Counted from the first letter of the stretch, positions 1 to 8,348 are shown. The stretch: DNA of 30,134 nt from Salaquimonas sp. (GCA_024639745.1 JAHEHW010000001.1:1-30134), one strand, 5' to 3'. Notes: generated from the letters alone by a model not told the origin. Made by a program: numbers and translations.

Positions 1-658
1 CCGGCGTACCCACACGGCGACCGAGTTCGACGCCCGAAACGATATTGCCCCATTGATCCGAGCCACCCAACTGCAGGCGCACATTGTAGCGCTTGTTCAG
101 TTCGACAAAATCATAGGCTTGGAGAATCATGTAGTTGAATTCCAGGAAGGACAGGTGCTGCTCGCGTTCGAGGCGCATCTTGACCGAATCCCGTGCCATC
201 ATTTGGTTGACCGAAAAATGCCGCCCATAATCGCGAAGAAATTCGATGTAGTTGAGCTTAAGCAGCCATTCGGCGTTGTCGGCCATGACCGCATTGCCGC
301 CGGCTTCCTCGAAGCGCAGTAGTTTTGCGAAAACCTTTCGGATACCGGCCTTGTTTTCCTCAATCAGGTCCGCCGTCAGCATCCTGCGGCTCTCGTCCTT
401 GCCCGAAGGGTCGCCGACCATGGTCGTGCCGCCACCCATCAGGGCGATCGGCCGGTGCCCGGTCTGCTGCATCCAGTAAAGCAGCATGATCTGCACGAGA
501 CTGCCCGCGTGAAGCGACGGTGCAGTCGCATCGAAGCCGATATAAGCCGAAACGCTCTCCTTGGCCAAAAGCGTGTCGAGACCCGTCTCGTCCGACATCT
601 GGTGAATGAATCCGCGCTCCGAAAGCGTGCTCAAAAAGTCCGACTTGAAGCCTGACAT
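1..658 (-). CDS. tyrS: Tyrosyl-tRNA synthetase, N-terminal part (cut by window edge)
   Basis: Class I aminoacyl-tRNA synthetase that charges tRNA-Tyr with tyrosine in the cytoplasm. About 219 residues are visible from the start codon; the rest lies beyond the left edge. Reading the minus strand from 658 gives MSGFKSDFL at the N terminus, then the [17 protein letters not shown] segment (HIGH-type motif as HAGS), the [14 protein letters not shown] loop, the [14 protein letters not shown] helix and the tyrosine-pocket motif [11 protein letters not shown]. The KMSKS loop and the S4-like anticodon domain are not in the window. The ATG at 656-658 is the only sensible start, because family homology begins right after it. 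The gene diverges from anmK across about 108 bp; I recall tyrS and anmK as neighbours in other bacteria too. Confidence 0.97.
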   Translation of the reverse strand, partial: MSGFKSDFLSTLSERGFIHQMSDETGLDTLLAKESVSAYIGFDATAPSLHAGSLVQIMLLYWMQQTGHRPIALMGGGTTMVGDPSGKDESRRMLTADLIEENKAGIRKVFAKLLRFEEAGGNAVMADNAEWLLKLNYIEFLRDYGRHFSVNQMMARDSVKMRLEREQHLSFLEFNYMILQAYDFVELNKRYNVRLQLGGSDQWGNIVSGVELGRRVGTP

Positions 659-766
659 GTTCTGTAAATCCGTATATTCAGTTGGCCGTATGGTGGTCAG
701 GCCGCTTGGACCCGCTTAGGGTGAACATGTCGTCCACTCCGAAAATCGCCCCGTTCATAATCGGAA

Positions 767-1915
767 ATGATCGAAATGCAAAGCCGGACGCGTAAAATCC
801 TTACCGCTATTGGCCTGATGAGCGGAACATCGATGGACGGCATCGATATCGCGCTTCTGAATACCGACGGAGAACGGGTGGTTGAGCGTGGCCCCAAGGG
901 GATTCGGGCATACCCGTTGGCGTTCAGAAAAGAACTCGAGCGTGCGCTCAATGATGCCAGGCAAATCTCGGAGCGGGAGGAGCGTCCGGGAATTCTGGCG
1001 GAGATCGAGGCAAAGCTGACGGATCTCCATGCCGAGGCCGTTCACGCCTTTATCGCGGAAAACGAATTCGTAGCAGCTGATATCGACCTGATCGGGTTTC
1101 ATGGCCAGACCGTCCTCCATCGGCCGGAACTGAGATTGACGGTCCAGTTGGGCGACGGGCCAGGTCTGGCGCATGCAACCAAAATTCCGGTGATCTACGA
1201 TATGCGCGCCAATGACATGCGCCATGGCGGGCAGGGAGCGCCGCTGGTTCCTGTCTATCACGGCGCGCTTGCCGCGGGTCTGCCATCCGAGCTCATGGAA
1301 TTACCCGTTGCTTTCGTCAATATCGGCGGCATTGCCAATATTACCTGGGTCGGTCGCGATGGTCGGGTGATTGCATTCGATACAGGGCCGGGTAATGCGC
1401 TCATCGATCAATGGGTGCAGGCGGCAGCCGGAATTCCATTTGACGACAACGGTATGATTGCGGCGGAAGGAACGCTGCTTTCCGAAATGTTGGCTCGCTA
1501 CATGGATAATCCCTTTTTTCGACAATCGATTCCCAAGTCGCTGGACCGCGATGATTTCCTGCCGCCATCGCTTTCGGAAGCGTCACTGGAAGACGGAGCG
1601 AGGACACTTGCCCGGGTTACGGCCGAGGCAATCTATCGGGCGCTCCACCATCTGCCTGGACCGCCGCGACTATGGGTCGTTACGGGTGGCGGTCGGCGCA
1701 ATTCACGTATTGTCTCGGATCTGAGCGAACTTGCAAATAACCGTGATGGTGCCAGTGTCATGCTGGCCGAGGCGGTGGGGCTCGATGGAGATGCGATGGA
1801 AGCCGAAGCCTGGGCTTATCTGGCCGTTCGCTCGTTTTCGGAGCTTCCGCTCACATTCCCGGAAACGACTGGCTGTAAAAAGCCAATAACGGGTGGCATA
1901 TTGGCTCGCCCTTAG
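767..1915 (+). CDS. anmK: Anhydro-N-acetylmuramic acid kinase
   Basis: Cell-wall recycling enzyme. It cleaves and phosphorylates 1,6-anhydro-MurNAc from peptidoglycan turnover to give MurNAc-6-phosphate. The 382-residue protein is close to the usual family length of about 370. Visible motifs of the ASKHA kinase fold are the N-terminal phosphate loop [15 protein letters not shown] (about residues 17-31), the [11 protein letters not shown] segment, the NIGGIANIT loop, the [11 protein letters not shown] catalytic-Asp motif and the C-terminal VVTGGGRRN adenosine loop. The ATG at 767 is chosen because homology begins about 15 residues later; an in-frame ATG at 776 is an alternative, and no strong ribosome site separates them. 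It ends in TAG, which shows that amber is an ordinary stop in this genome. Confidence 0.96.
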   Translation: MIEMQSRTRKILTAIGLMSGTSMDGIDIALLNTDGERVVERGPKGIRAYPLAFRKELERALNDARQISEREERPGILAEIEAKLTDLHAEAVHAFIAENEFVAADIDLIGFHGQTVLHRPELRLTVQLGDGPGLAHATKIPVIYDMRANDMRHGGQGAPLVPVYHGALAAGLPSELMELPVAFVNIGGIANITWVGRDGRVIAFDTGPGNALIDQWVQAAAGIPFDDNGMIAAEGTLLSEMLARYMDNPFFRQSIPKSLDRDDFLPPSLSEASLEDGARTLARVTAEAIYRALHHLPGPPRLWVVTGGGRRNSRIVSDLSELANNRDGASVMLAEAVGLDGDAMEAEAWAYLAVRSFSELPLTFPETTGCKKPITGGILARP

Positions 1916-1969
1916 GCTAAGGCATGGGGACTGCCTCTTTGCCTATACAGAGAAAGAAACGAGGAAAAA

Positions 1970-2956
1970 ATGAAAAGCGTGCAATTGGGTAAAAGCGGCG
2001 TAAGTGTTTCGAGATTGTGCCTCGGCTGCATGAGTTTCGGTGTGCCCGGTCGTGAACCTCATCCCTGGGTAATCGACGAAGCCGCGTCCCAGGCGCTTTT
2101 CAGGATCGCTGTCGAGAACGGAATGTTTTTTTGGGATACCGCCGACATGTATGGAGCGGGCGCCTCGGAAGAAATCACGGGGCGAGCCATCCGCGAATAT
2201 TTCGGAAGGCGCTCCGACGTCGTCCTTGCCACGAAAATGGCGAACAAGATGGGCGATGGTCCGAATGATCTCGGATTGTCCAAGAAGCATATTGTCGAAG
2301 CCTGCGATGCCTCTCTCAAGCGGCTCCAGACAGACTATATCGATCTTTATTACGTCCACCGCCTGATCGGTAATTCTCCGTTTGAAGAAATCTGCGGAGC
2401 GCTTGATCAGTTGTTGCGGCAGGGCAAGGTGCTGTATCTCGGCGCCTCATCAATGTGGGCATGGCAGTTCGCCAAATTGCGCGAAATCCAGAAGGCGATT
2501 GGTAGCGAACCGTTTGTCGCGATGCAGAATTTCTACAACCTCGTTTATCGCGAGGAAGAACGGGAAATGATGTCATATTGCCAGTCTGAAGGAGTCGCGG
2601 TTGTGCCGTGGTCGCCAATTGGTCGGGGATTCTTGGCTGGAAACCGGCCAAAGGACGGCGCAGCGACCGAGAGGGCCAAGACGGACAAGATGCACCAGGG
2701 TTATTTCGGTTCGAAGCAGGACTATGAAATTTTGCGCCGGGTCGAGAAAGTTGCCGGGGACCTGGGCGTGAAACCGGCCCAGGTTGCTTATGCATGGGTC
2801 TTATCGAAACCATTCGTCTCGGCCCCGATCGTGGGCGCGACCAAGTCGTGGCAGTTGGGAGAAGCCATTGCCTCCCTCGATGTCGAGCTGAAGCCCGCGC
2901 AGATCAAATATCTCGAAGCGCCTTACAAACCGGTACAGGTTGCCGGCCACCAATAA
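1970..2956 (+). CDS. Aldo/keto reductase family oxidoreductase
   Basis: NADPH-dependent aldehyde/ketone reductase of the AKR superfamily (TIM barrel), 328 residues. The catalytic tetrad is visible: Asp56 in WDTADMYGAG, Tyr61 in the same motif, Lys89 in VVLATKM and His130 in DLYYVHR. The N-terminal SVSRLCLGCMSFG is the usual first strand, and the C-terminal PIVGATKSWQL is the cofactor-pyrophosphate segment. The start at 1970 follows a good purine-rich site (GAGGAAAAA). It lies 54 bp after anmK on the same strand, so co-transcription is possible but a shared role is not evident. The substrate cannot be told from sequence; it resembles the Tas/YajO-like general reductases. Confidence 0.93.
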   Translation: MKSVQLGKSGVSVSRLCLGCMSFGVPGREPHPWVIDEAASQALFRIAVENGMFFWDTADMYGAGASEEITGRAIREYFGRRSDVVLATKMANKMGDGPNDLGLSKKHIVEACDASLKRLQTDYIDLYYVHRLIGNSPFEEICGALDQLLRQGKVLYLGASSMWAWQFAKLREIQKAIGSEPFVAMQNFYNLVYREEEREMMSYCQSEGVAVVPWSPIGRGFLAGNRPKDGAATERAKTDKMHQGYFGSKQDYEILRRVEKVAGDLGVKPAQVAYAWVLSKPFVSAPIVGATKSWQLGEAIASLDVELKPAQIKYLEAPYKPVQVAGHQ

Positions 2957-2962
2957 CGGGAT

Positions 2963-3766
2963 CTAGGCGGGTTGACGTTCTTCGATCGCCGCCTTGTAGA
3001 GATGCCAGGTAGCGTGACCAAGCACGGGCAAAGCGAAGATCAATCCGACAAAGGCCGGGATCATCGCGGCAACCACGATCGCCAATATCATCAAGGCCCA
3101 CACTGCCATGACCAACGGGTTGATCGTGACCGTCTTTATGCTGAGAAGCATGGCGGAGATGAAATCGATATCCCGATGCAGCAGGATCGGCATGGCAATC
3201 ACGGTCACTGAAAACAAAACAGTGTAAAGAAAGGCGCCGACGAGGGTGCCAATCGAAAGAAAGATCAGGCCGTTCTGCGTTGTTGTAATGACAAGCAGAA
3301 AGGCCTCGAAAGAAGAAAAGGACTGGGTTTGCAGCAGGATCGCCAGCCAGAGCCGCACCTGATAGATCCAGACCCAGAAAATGAAAAGAACCACGAACGC
3401 CATCCAGCCGAATTCTCGTCCCTGTTGGCTGAAGATGACCGTAAAAATTTCCTTGGCGCTGAACGTTTCGCCGCGGGCATAGCGCCGGCTCATCTCGTAC
3501 AATCCTGCAGCGGCAAAGGGCGCAATCAGCGGAAACCCAATCGCGATCGGGATGATCATCCAAGGGGTGCCTAACAGCATCAGATTAGCGAGAATAAAGA
3601 AGCCGCCAAGCGTGAATACCAGTCCAAAAAAGCCGCTTAGCAGGGGCCGTCGCCAGAAATCGGAAACCCCGAGTTTCAGTATCGGGATGAGATCGGCAAG
3701 CTCAAGTTTTCGCGGAAACAACCGGCGTAGCGGTTGATCAAATGTGGTAGACGACTCAGCTGCCAA
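2963..3766 (-). CDS. DUF2189 family integral membrane protein
   Basis: Predicted inner-membrane protein of 267 residues with about six hydrophobic helices and matching the DUF2189 family, for which no biochemical function is established. After a charged N terminus (about 40 residues) come helix pairs around 44-90, 123-145, 155-200 and 215-255. Features include FWRRPLLSGFFGLVFTLGG at the first helix and ALPVLGHATWHLYKAAI at the C terminus, which I recall as a typical family ending. The start is a TTG at 3764-3766 preceded by GGAGAGTAGGA; no ATG lies nearby in frame. Its stop is TAG, only 6 bp from the end of the convergent aldo/keto reductase. A near-consensus FNR-type box lies about 66-79 bp upstream of the start, so oxygen-responsive expression is a reasonable inference. 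Confidence 0.88.
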   Translation of the reverse strand: MAAESSTTFDQPLRRLFPRKLELADLIPILKLGVSDFWRRPLLSGFFGLVFTLGGFFILANLMLLGTPWMIIPIAIGFPLIAPFAAAGLYEMSRRYARGETFSAKEIFTVIFSQQGREFGWMAFVVLFIFWVWIYQVRLWLAILLQTQSFSSFEAFLLVITTTQNGLIFLSIGTLVGAFLYTVLFSVTVIAMPILLHRDIDFISAMLLSIKTVTINPLVMAVWALMILAIVVAAMIPAFVGLIFALPVLGHATWHLYKAAIEERQPA

Positions 3767-3831
3767 ATCCTACTCTCCACTTCTCCTAAATCATTATGGT
3801 ATATGATTGGGATAAGATGCAAGAAATCGCA

Positions 3832-3845
3832 TTGACTGAGATCAA
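3832..3845. promoter_or_regulatory. Putative FNR/FixK (Anr)-type box
   Basis: TTGACTGAGATCAA matches the FNR/FixK consensus TTGAT-N4-ATCAA with one mismatch (C for T at the fifth base). It lies in the region upstream of the minus-strand DUF2189 gene, about 73 bp (centre) from its TTG start, a normal place for an activator site. I did not find an ideal -10 hexamer placed for a -41.5 centre (CATAAT at 3793-3798 on the minus strand puts the centre nearer -52), so this is a candidate only. The hydrolase at 3939-4622 transcribes towards this site, so it is not that gene's promoter. Confidence 0.5.
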
Positions 3846-3938
3846 GTCAATTCATGTCGATCTAATCTTTTCCTTGCTTTGGCAAAGATGTCGGCGCCCC
3901 GCGAGCAACTCATGGCATGCCGTGTCGCCGAAACGGGA

Positions 3939-4622
3939 CTAGCGAAGAAGCATCGTCTCCTCGACGCCGCCCTCGATCAATCCAAGACGCTTGTCGAGAT
4001 AGGTGGCGCAGGTGTCGATCAACACCTCCTCCTTACCTGAGAAAAAGTGATTGGCACCCTCGATGATTTCCTGGGTGATAACGATCCCCTTCTGGCTCTT
4101 CAGCTTGTCGACCAAACTCTGGGTGTCTTCGGCTGGCGCTACCCGGTCACTTTCGCCATGGACGATCAGGCCGGAGGACGGGCAGGGTGCCAGGAACGAG
4201 AAGTCATATAGATTTGCCTGTGGGGCAACGGAAATGAAGCCCTCGATCTCCGGCCGCCGCATCAGGAGCTGCATTCCGATCCATGCGCCAAATGAAAATC
4301 CTGCGACCCAGCAGCCGCGGGAATCCGGATGCATGCTCTGCACCCAGTCAAGCGCCGCAGCGGCGTCGGACAGCTCGCCCTGACCGTGATCGAACTCGCC
4401 CTGACTGCGTCCGACCCCGCGAAAATTGAAGCGAAGTACGGTAAAACCGCGTTCGACGAACATGTAAAACAGATCATAGACGATCTGGTTGTTCATCGTT
4501 CCACCGAATTTCGGATGCGGGTGAGGATGCAACACTATTGCAATTGGACCGGTCTTGTCGCTGGAGGGCTGATAGCGCCCTTCAAGCCGGCCGGACGGGC
4601 CGTTAAAAATTACCTCAGGCAT
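3939..4622 (-). CDS. Alpha/beta hydrolase (dienelactone hydrolase-like)
   Basis: Soluble serine hydrolase of the alpha/beta superfamily, 227 residues from the chosen start. The oxyanion region HPHPHPKFGGTMNN, the FNFRGVGRSQGEFDHG loop, the nucleophile elbow GFSFG (Ser110), the acid in HGESDRVAP and the histidine in EGANHFF are all in order. The ATG at 4622 is preferred over an ATG 45 bp upstream because it has GGAGA five bases ahead and family homology starts there (MPEVIFNGPSG). The substrate is unknown. It diverges from the suf operon, and the Irr-type box at 4716-4732 lies in the shared intergenic region, so iron-linked regulation of this gene too is possible though not shown. The stop codon is TAG. 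Confidence 0.9.
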   Translation of the reverse strand: MPEVIFNGPSGRLEGRYQPSSDKTGPIAIVLHPHPHPKFGGTMNNQIVYDLFYMFVERGFTVLRFNFRGVGRSQGEFDHGQGELSDAAAALDWVQSMHPDSRGCWVAGFSFGAWIGMQLLMRRPEIEGFISVAPQANLYDFSFLAPCPSSGLIVHGESDRVAPAEDTQSLVDKLKSQKGIVITQEIIEGANHFFSGKEEVLIDTCATYLDKRLGLIEGGVEETMLLR

Positions 4623-4684
4623 AATGTCTCCGTATCGATTGGCCAGGTGTCCGGAACAAATGTCCAACTATGCATGTGACTGGC

Positions 4685-4713
4685 TTGACCTCACCAGTCG
4701 ACCGCATTATTAC
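4685..4713 (+). promoter_or_regulatory. Putative sigma-70 promoter of the suf operon
   Basis: TTGACC at 4685-4690 (five of six to the -35 consensus) and TATTAC at 4708-4713 (four of six to the -10) are separated by 17 bp. The predicted transcription start near 4720 falls inside the Irr-type palindrome at 4716-4732, an arrangement in which bound protein would block RNA polymerase. The leader to the first suf start codon would be about 180 nt. This is prediction from sequence only. Confidence 0.5.
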
Positions 4714-4715
4714 CA

Positions 4716-4732
4716 TTTAGAATTATTCTAAA
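4716..4732. promoter_or_regulatory. Irr box (iron control element, ICE) upstream of suf
   Basis: TTTAGAATTATTCTAAA is a perfect 7+3+7 palindrome and matches the iron control element recognised by Irr, the haem-responsive Fur-family regulator of rhizobia and relatives. It overlaps the predicted start of transcription of the suf operon, as expected for repression under iron limitation. It is also within 100 bp of the divergent hydrolase start. No irr, rirA or iscR gene is present in the window. A weak TGA-N9-TCG half-match to a RirA box at 4686-4700 was not accepted. Confidence 0.82.
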
Positions 4733-4769
4733 CGCTTGGCAGAGTGCCTTTTTTCGCATCCTATTTGGC

Positions 4770-4786
4770 AAATGCAAAGGGCATTT
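4770..4786. repeat. Short inverted repeat in the suf leader
   Basis: AAATGC and GCATTT flank AAAGG, a perfect 6-bp inverted repeat with a 5-nt loop in the 5' leader of the suf operon. It could form a small hairpin in the transcript or be a half-used operator. There is no T-tract, so it is not an intrinsic terminator. Confidence 0.3.
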
Positions 4787-4901
4787 ACAAGGTAATTACG
4801 ATGGTTGGAAGCACTCTGAACAGCGGTCGGGGTCAGAAATAGAAAGCCGGGCTCGGAATTTGTCAGAGCATCCCGAAAGCATCTCGGTAAGAACGTGGAA
4901 A

Positions 4902-6074
4902 ATGACGGGCGCAAGAAGCTATCTCGACTATAACGCGACCGCTCCGCTGCTGGGCATAGCCCGCAATGCCATGGTTTCGGCTATGGAGATGATTGGCAAT
5001 CCTTCTTCTGCCCACACCGAGGGACGTGAGGCCAAGAAAATGCTGGAAGGCGCTCGGTCCGACTTCGCATCGTCGATTGGCGCAAACCCGGCGAATGTCG
5101 TGTTCACTTCCGGTGCCACAGAAGCGGCGATGCATGCATTGAGCCCGGTAGTCCGGGCGGCCGGCTCGGAAATCCGGATATCGAAGCTTTTCGTCAGCGC
5201 GGTCGAGCATCCCTGCGTCCTGAACGGAGGTCGCTTTGCGCCCGGCGAGGTCGAAACGCTGCCTGTAACGGAGGCGGGGATTGTCGATCTGGATACGCTT
5301 GAAAACGCGCTCATCGCCCACGATTCGCAAACCGGCGCCGCAATGGTTGCCGTCATGGCCGCCAATAACGAGACTGGCGTTTTGCAGCCGCTGGCGGAAA
5401 TTGCAGGACTCGCTCACCGCCATCGAGCATTCCTGACGGTGGATGCGGTGCAGATGCTCGGGAAATTACCCTTTGACGTGTCTGAGACAGCGGCACATTT
5501 TTACATTTTTTCCGCTCACAAGCTGGGTGGGCCGAAGGGCGCCGGTGCTCTGGTTCTTGGCAGCACATCGATTGCGCCAGCACCGCTGTTGACCGGTGGC
5601 GGACAGGAAAATCGGCAGCGTGCAGGTACGGAGAATTTGCCCGCAATTGCTGGATTTGCAGCCGCTGCGCGAGAAATGTGCGGAAATCGGGAAAAAATAC
5701 GCCATTTGGAAGCCATGCGGGACTCGATAGAAGAGGGTATCCTCACTATATGCGAGAGTGCCGGGAACAAGGCTGGCAGACCGCTCTTTTTCGGAGCGCA
5801 GGCAAAACGACTGCCGAACACGTCGTGTTTCGCAATCCCTGGCATCAAAGCCGAAACGGCATTGATCGCCTTGGACCTCGAAGGTGTTGCCGTTTCTTCC
5901 GGCTCGGCCTGTTCCTCCGGCAAGGTAGGCCGGTCGCATGTGCTGGCGGCGATGGGATTGGAAGACGATATTGCACGTTCTGCCCTGAGGGTCAGCATGG
6001 GGCCGGAAACGACGGATTTAGACGCCAGACGCCTGTTGGGCGCGCTGGATAACATAGTCGATCGGATCGCCTGA
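4902..6074 (+). CDS. Cysteine desulfurase, NifS/IscS-like, first gene of suf operon
   Basis: PLP enzyme that removes sulfur from cysteine as an enzyme-bound persulfide for Fe-S cluster assembly. It has 390 residues from the ATG at 4902, which starts MTGARSYLDYNATAPL, in the usual position for this family. An in-frame TTG at 4860 would add 14 residues but lacks support. Key features are SGATEAAMHA, the NNETG motif, the PLP lysine in SAHKLGGPKG (Lys207), and the catalytic cysteine in SSGSACSSGK (Cys337). It is a type-I-like desulfurase, distinct from the SufS encoded later in the same operon. Rhizobial suf operons commonly carry two desulfurases; this one corresponds to what has been called sufS2 in Agrobacterium. 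It is the first gene after the Irr-controlled promoter, and 61 bp with an inverted repeat separate it from sufB. Confidence 0.94.
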   Translation: MTGARSYLDYNATAPLLGIARNAMVSAMEMIGNPSSAHTEGREAKKMLEGARSDFASSIGANPANVVFTSGATEAAMHALSPVVRAAGSEIRISKLFVSAVEHPCVLNGGRFAPGEVETLPVTEAGIVDLDTLENALIAHDSQTGAAMVAVMAANNETGVLQPLAEIAGLAHRHRAFLTVDAVQMLGKLPFDVSETAAHFYIFSAHKLGGPKGAGALVLGSTSIAPAPLLTGGGQENRQRAGTENLPAIAGFAAAAREMCGNREKIRHLEAMRDSIEEGILTICESAGNKAGRPLFFGAQAKRLPNTSCFAIPGIKAETALIALDLEGVAVSSGSACSSGKVGRSHVLAAMGLEDDIARSALRVSMGPETTDLDARRLLGALDNIVDRIA

Positions 6075-6080
6075 GCGAAC

Positions 6081-6095
6081 CGGTCATGGTGACCG
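6081..6095. repeat. Intercistronic inverted repeat between desulfurase and sufB
   Basis: CGGTCA-TGG-TGACCG is a perfect 6-bp inverted repeat with a 3-nt loop, starting 6 bp after the desulfurase stop. No T-tract follows, so a processing or mRNA-stability hairpin is likelier than a terminator. It might also be a short operator. Function not established. Confidence 0.35.
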
Positions 6096-6135
6096 ACTGG
6101 CGGGAAGTTGAACCCGCAAAGGATGGAGAAAGCCA

Positions 6136-7665
6136 ATGCCTGCAGTGCAGGAAACGGTCGAAGCCGTACGCGAGCTCGACGTCGACAAGTACAAATATGG
6201 ATTTTCAACCGATATCGAGTCCGAAAAGGCTCCCAAGGGCCTGAACGAGGATATCATCCGGTTCATTTCGGCCAAGAAGGAAGAGCCTAATTGGATGACC
6301 GAATGGCGGCTCGAAGTCTATCGCGGCTGGCTGAAAATGACCGAGCCTTCATGGGCCAGGGTCGATTATCCGAAGATCGACTTCCAGGATATCTATTATT
6401 ACGCCGCTCCGAAGGATTTCGGCGACGGACCCAAGTCGCTTGACGAGGTCGACCCCGAATTACTTCGCACCTATGAGAAGCTGGGCATCCCGCTGAAAGA
6501 GCAGGAAATCCTTGCAGGCGTCCGCCGTGCCGATGAACCGAGCCAGCTCGACGGCGAAAACGATGCCGACAATGTTTATCAGTCCGGCCGGGTTGCCGTT
6601 GATGCCGTTTTCGATTCGGTTTCGGTTGTCACCACGTTCAAGAAGGAACTGGCACAGGCGGGCGTAATCTTCTGTTCGATCTCTGAAGCGATTCGGGACT
6701 ATCCGGAACTGGTGAAGAAATACCTCGCCAGCGTCGTGCCTACCAACGACAACTATTACGCGGCGCTGAACAGCGCGGTCTTTACCGACGGGTCGTTTGT
6801 CTATGTGCCGGAGGGCGTTCGGTGCCCGATGGAGCTCTCGACCTATTTCCGCATCAACGAGATGAACACCGGCCAGTTCGAGCGTACGCTGATCATCGCC
6901 GAAAAGGGCGCTTACTTATCCTATCTCGAAGGCTGTACCGCGCCGCAGCGCGACGAAAACCAGCTTCACGCGGCGGTTGTCGAACTCGTTGCCATGGAAG
7001 ATGCCGAAATCAAGTATTCGACCGTGCAGAACTGGTATCCGGGCGATTCCGAAGGCAAGGGCGGTATCTATAATTTCGTCACCAAGAGGGGCGATTGTCG
7101 CGGCGACAATTCGAAAATCTCCTGGACCCAGGTTGAGACTGGATCGGCGATTACCTGGAAATATCCGAGTTGCATCCTGCGCGGCGACAATTCGCGTGGC
7201 GAGTTTTATTCAATCGCGGTTTCCAATGGCGCGCAGCAGATCGATTCCGGCACCAAGATGCTTCATCTTGGCAAGAACACGACAAGCCGGATCATTTCGA
7301 AGGGCATTTCAGCCGGGACCTCGAACAATACCTATCGTGGCCAGGTCAACGTGCATCGCCGCGCCGAAAACGCGCGTAACTTTACCCAGTGCGACTCGCT
7401 ACTGATCGGTGACCAGTGCGGCGCGCACACGATTCCTTATATCGAGGCGAAGAACCAGACGGCGCAATTGGAGCACGAGGCGACGACCTCGAAAATCTCC
7501 GATGACCAGCTCTTCTACTGCCTGCAGCGCGGCATTCCGGAAGAAGAAGCGATCGCGCTGATCGTCAATGGCTTCGTCAAGGAAGTCATCCAGGAACTGC
7601 CGATGGAATTCGCCGTCGAAGCGCAGAAACTGATCGGCATCTCGCTCGAAGGGAGCGTGGGGTGA
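6136..7665 (+). CDS. sufB: Fe-S cluster assembly scaffold SufB
   Basis: Core subunit of the SufBCD scaffold, on which Fe-S clusters are built from sulfide passed by the cysteine desulfurase. It has 509 residues, slightly longer than enteric SufB, with the right-handed beta-helix core starting near residue 220. The segment [16 protein letters not shown] and the repeated beta-helix turns are present. The persulfide-accepting cysteine (Cys405 in E. coli numbering) is Cys419 in [10 protein letters not shown], and the glutamate following the QLEHE motif is Glu448, so the sulfur-transfer path looks intact. The ATG at 6136 has GGAG eight bases upstream. The stop codon TGA (7663-7665) overlaps the GTG start of the next small ORF. 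Confidence 0.97.
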   Translation: MPAVQETVEAVRELDVDKYKYGFSTDIESEKAPKGLNEDIIRFISAKKEEPNWMTEWRLEVYRGWLKMTEPSWARVDYPKIDFQDIYYYAAPKDFGDGPKSLDEVDPELLRTYEKLGIPLKEQEILAGVRRADEPSQLDGENDADNVYQSGRVAVDAVFDSVSVVTTFKKELAQAGVIFCSISEAIRDYPELVKKYLASVVPTNDNYYAALNSAVFTDGSFVYVPEGVRCPMELSTYFRINEMNTGQFERTLIIAEKGAYLSYLEGCTAPQRDENQLHAAVVELVAMEDAEIKYSTVQNWYPGDSEGKGGIYNFVTKRGDCRGDNSKISWTQVETGSAITWKYPSCILRGDNSRGEFYSIAVSNGAQQIDSGTKMLHLGKNTTSRIISKGISAGTSNNTYRGQVNVHRRAENARNFTQCDSLLIGDQCGAHTIPYIEAKNQTAQLEHEATTSKISDDQLFYCLQRGIPEEEAIALIVNGFVKEVIQELPMEFAVEAQKLIGISLEGSVG

Positions 7666-7835
7666 CCTTCGATACCACCGCCATTGTCTGGTATGCCGCG
7701 ATCTGCGGTACGCTGTCGGCGCTTCCGCCGAGCCTTGGCGGTCGCGTAGCGCGGATCGCCATCGGGGGCGGTGGTTTGCATCATCGCCGCGATGGTCCTG
7801 CCGTTTCTGAAGTCGATGATGGGTTACTGACATGA
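7662..7835 (+). CDS. Small membrane protein in suf operon, apparently frameshifted
   Basis: A short ORF begins at GTG 7662, overlapping the sufB stop as GTGA, and starts with [16 protein letters not shown], a plausible first membrane helix. The plain reading frame continues for 57 codons to a TGA at 7833-7835, overlapping the cupin ATG, but its second half ([20 protein letters not shown]) is not protein-like. Skipping one base in the G5 run at 7764-7768 gives the very different ending [20 protein letters not shown] with a stop at 7828-7830, an obvious second hydrophobic helix. I infer a two-helix protein of 55 residues whose gene has a one-base insertion, or which is read by slippage. I do not recognise a named family; its tight fit inside the suf operon suggests a membrane role tied to Fe-S assembly. 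Confidence 0.6.
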   Translation: MTFDTTAIVWYAAICGTLSALPPSLGGRVARIAIGGGGLHHRRDGPAVSEVDDGLLT

Positions 7836-8338
7836 CCGATAAGTCTCCCATCATAAACATTGACACGTTGGAAATGATCAGCGCCGGCAATGGCAAAGGT
7901 TTTGAATCGAAGCTGGGCCGGATCGGCAGGCTGATCGGTATGGAAAAGCTCGGCTGCATGTTTCATGTGGTCCCGGAAGGCAAGGCAGCGTTTCCCGCCC
8001 ATGCCCATCATGCAAATGAAGAGTTTTACATCATTCTGGAGGGTGAGGGCATCTATAGGCTCGAGGACAAGACCTATCCGGTTATGACCGGAGATCTGGT
8101 GTCTGCGCCCGCGGGCGGAGTCGAAACCGCCCACCAGTTGAAAAACACCGGAAAAGGCGAGTTGAAATATCTCTGTGTATCGACGCCTAACGACCCGGAC
8201 GTGATCGAATACCCCGATTCAAACAAGTTTCTCGTCGCTTCCATGGTCCCGGAGGATGGTGGCCTCATGAAAGCGCGAATTCGCTATATCGGAAGAACGG
8301 AAAACAGCCTCGATTATTTCGACGGCGAAGATCAGTGA
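7832..8338 (+). CDS. Cupin-domain protein within the suf operon
   Basis: Single-domain cupin of 168 residues. Cupin motif 1 is seen as AHAHHANEEFYIILEGEG (metal ligands His-x-His and Glu around residues 61-69) and motif 2 as GDLVSAPAGGVETAHQLKN with the second-motif histidine, so a mononuclear metal site is probable. The C-terminal third continues past the barrel (IEYPDSNKFLVASM, then a basic stretch) and lacks a motif I can name. The ATG at 7832 overlaps the upstream small ORF as ATGA, and sufC starts 10 bp after its stop, so it is a true operon member. A cupin between sufB and sufC is not part of the core suf set. The substrate is unknown; metal or thiol handling is only a guess from context. 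Confidence 0.88.
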   Translation: MTDKSPIINIDTLEMISAGNGKGFESKLGRIGRLIGMEKLGCMFHVVPEGKAAFPAHAHHANEEFYIILEGEGIYRLEDKTYPVMTGDLVSAPAGGVETAHQLKNTGKGELKYLCVSTPNDPDVIEYPDSNKFLVASMVPEDGGLMKARIRYIGRTENSLDYFDGEDQ

Positions 8339-8348
8339 GGACAAACAG

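Noticed and set aside
4686..4700. RirA (iron-responsive operator) box TGA-N9-TCG overlapping the suf -35
   Set aside because: The last half-site is TCG and not TCA, and such a loose pattern occurs often by chance. The Irr box nearby is far better.
4801..4842. Possible 13-codon leader peptide in the suf 5' leader (ATG at 4801)
   Set aside because: It has AAGG upstream but no run of regulatory codons and no attenuator-like structure after it, so there is nothing to support it.
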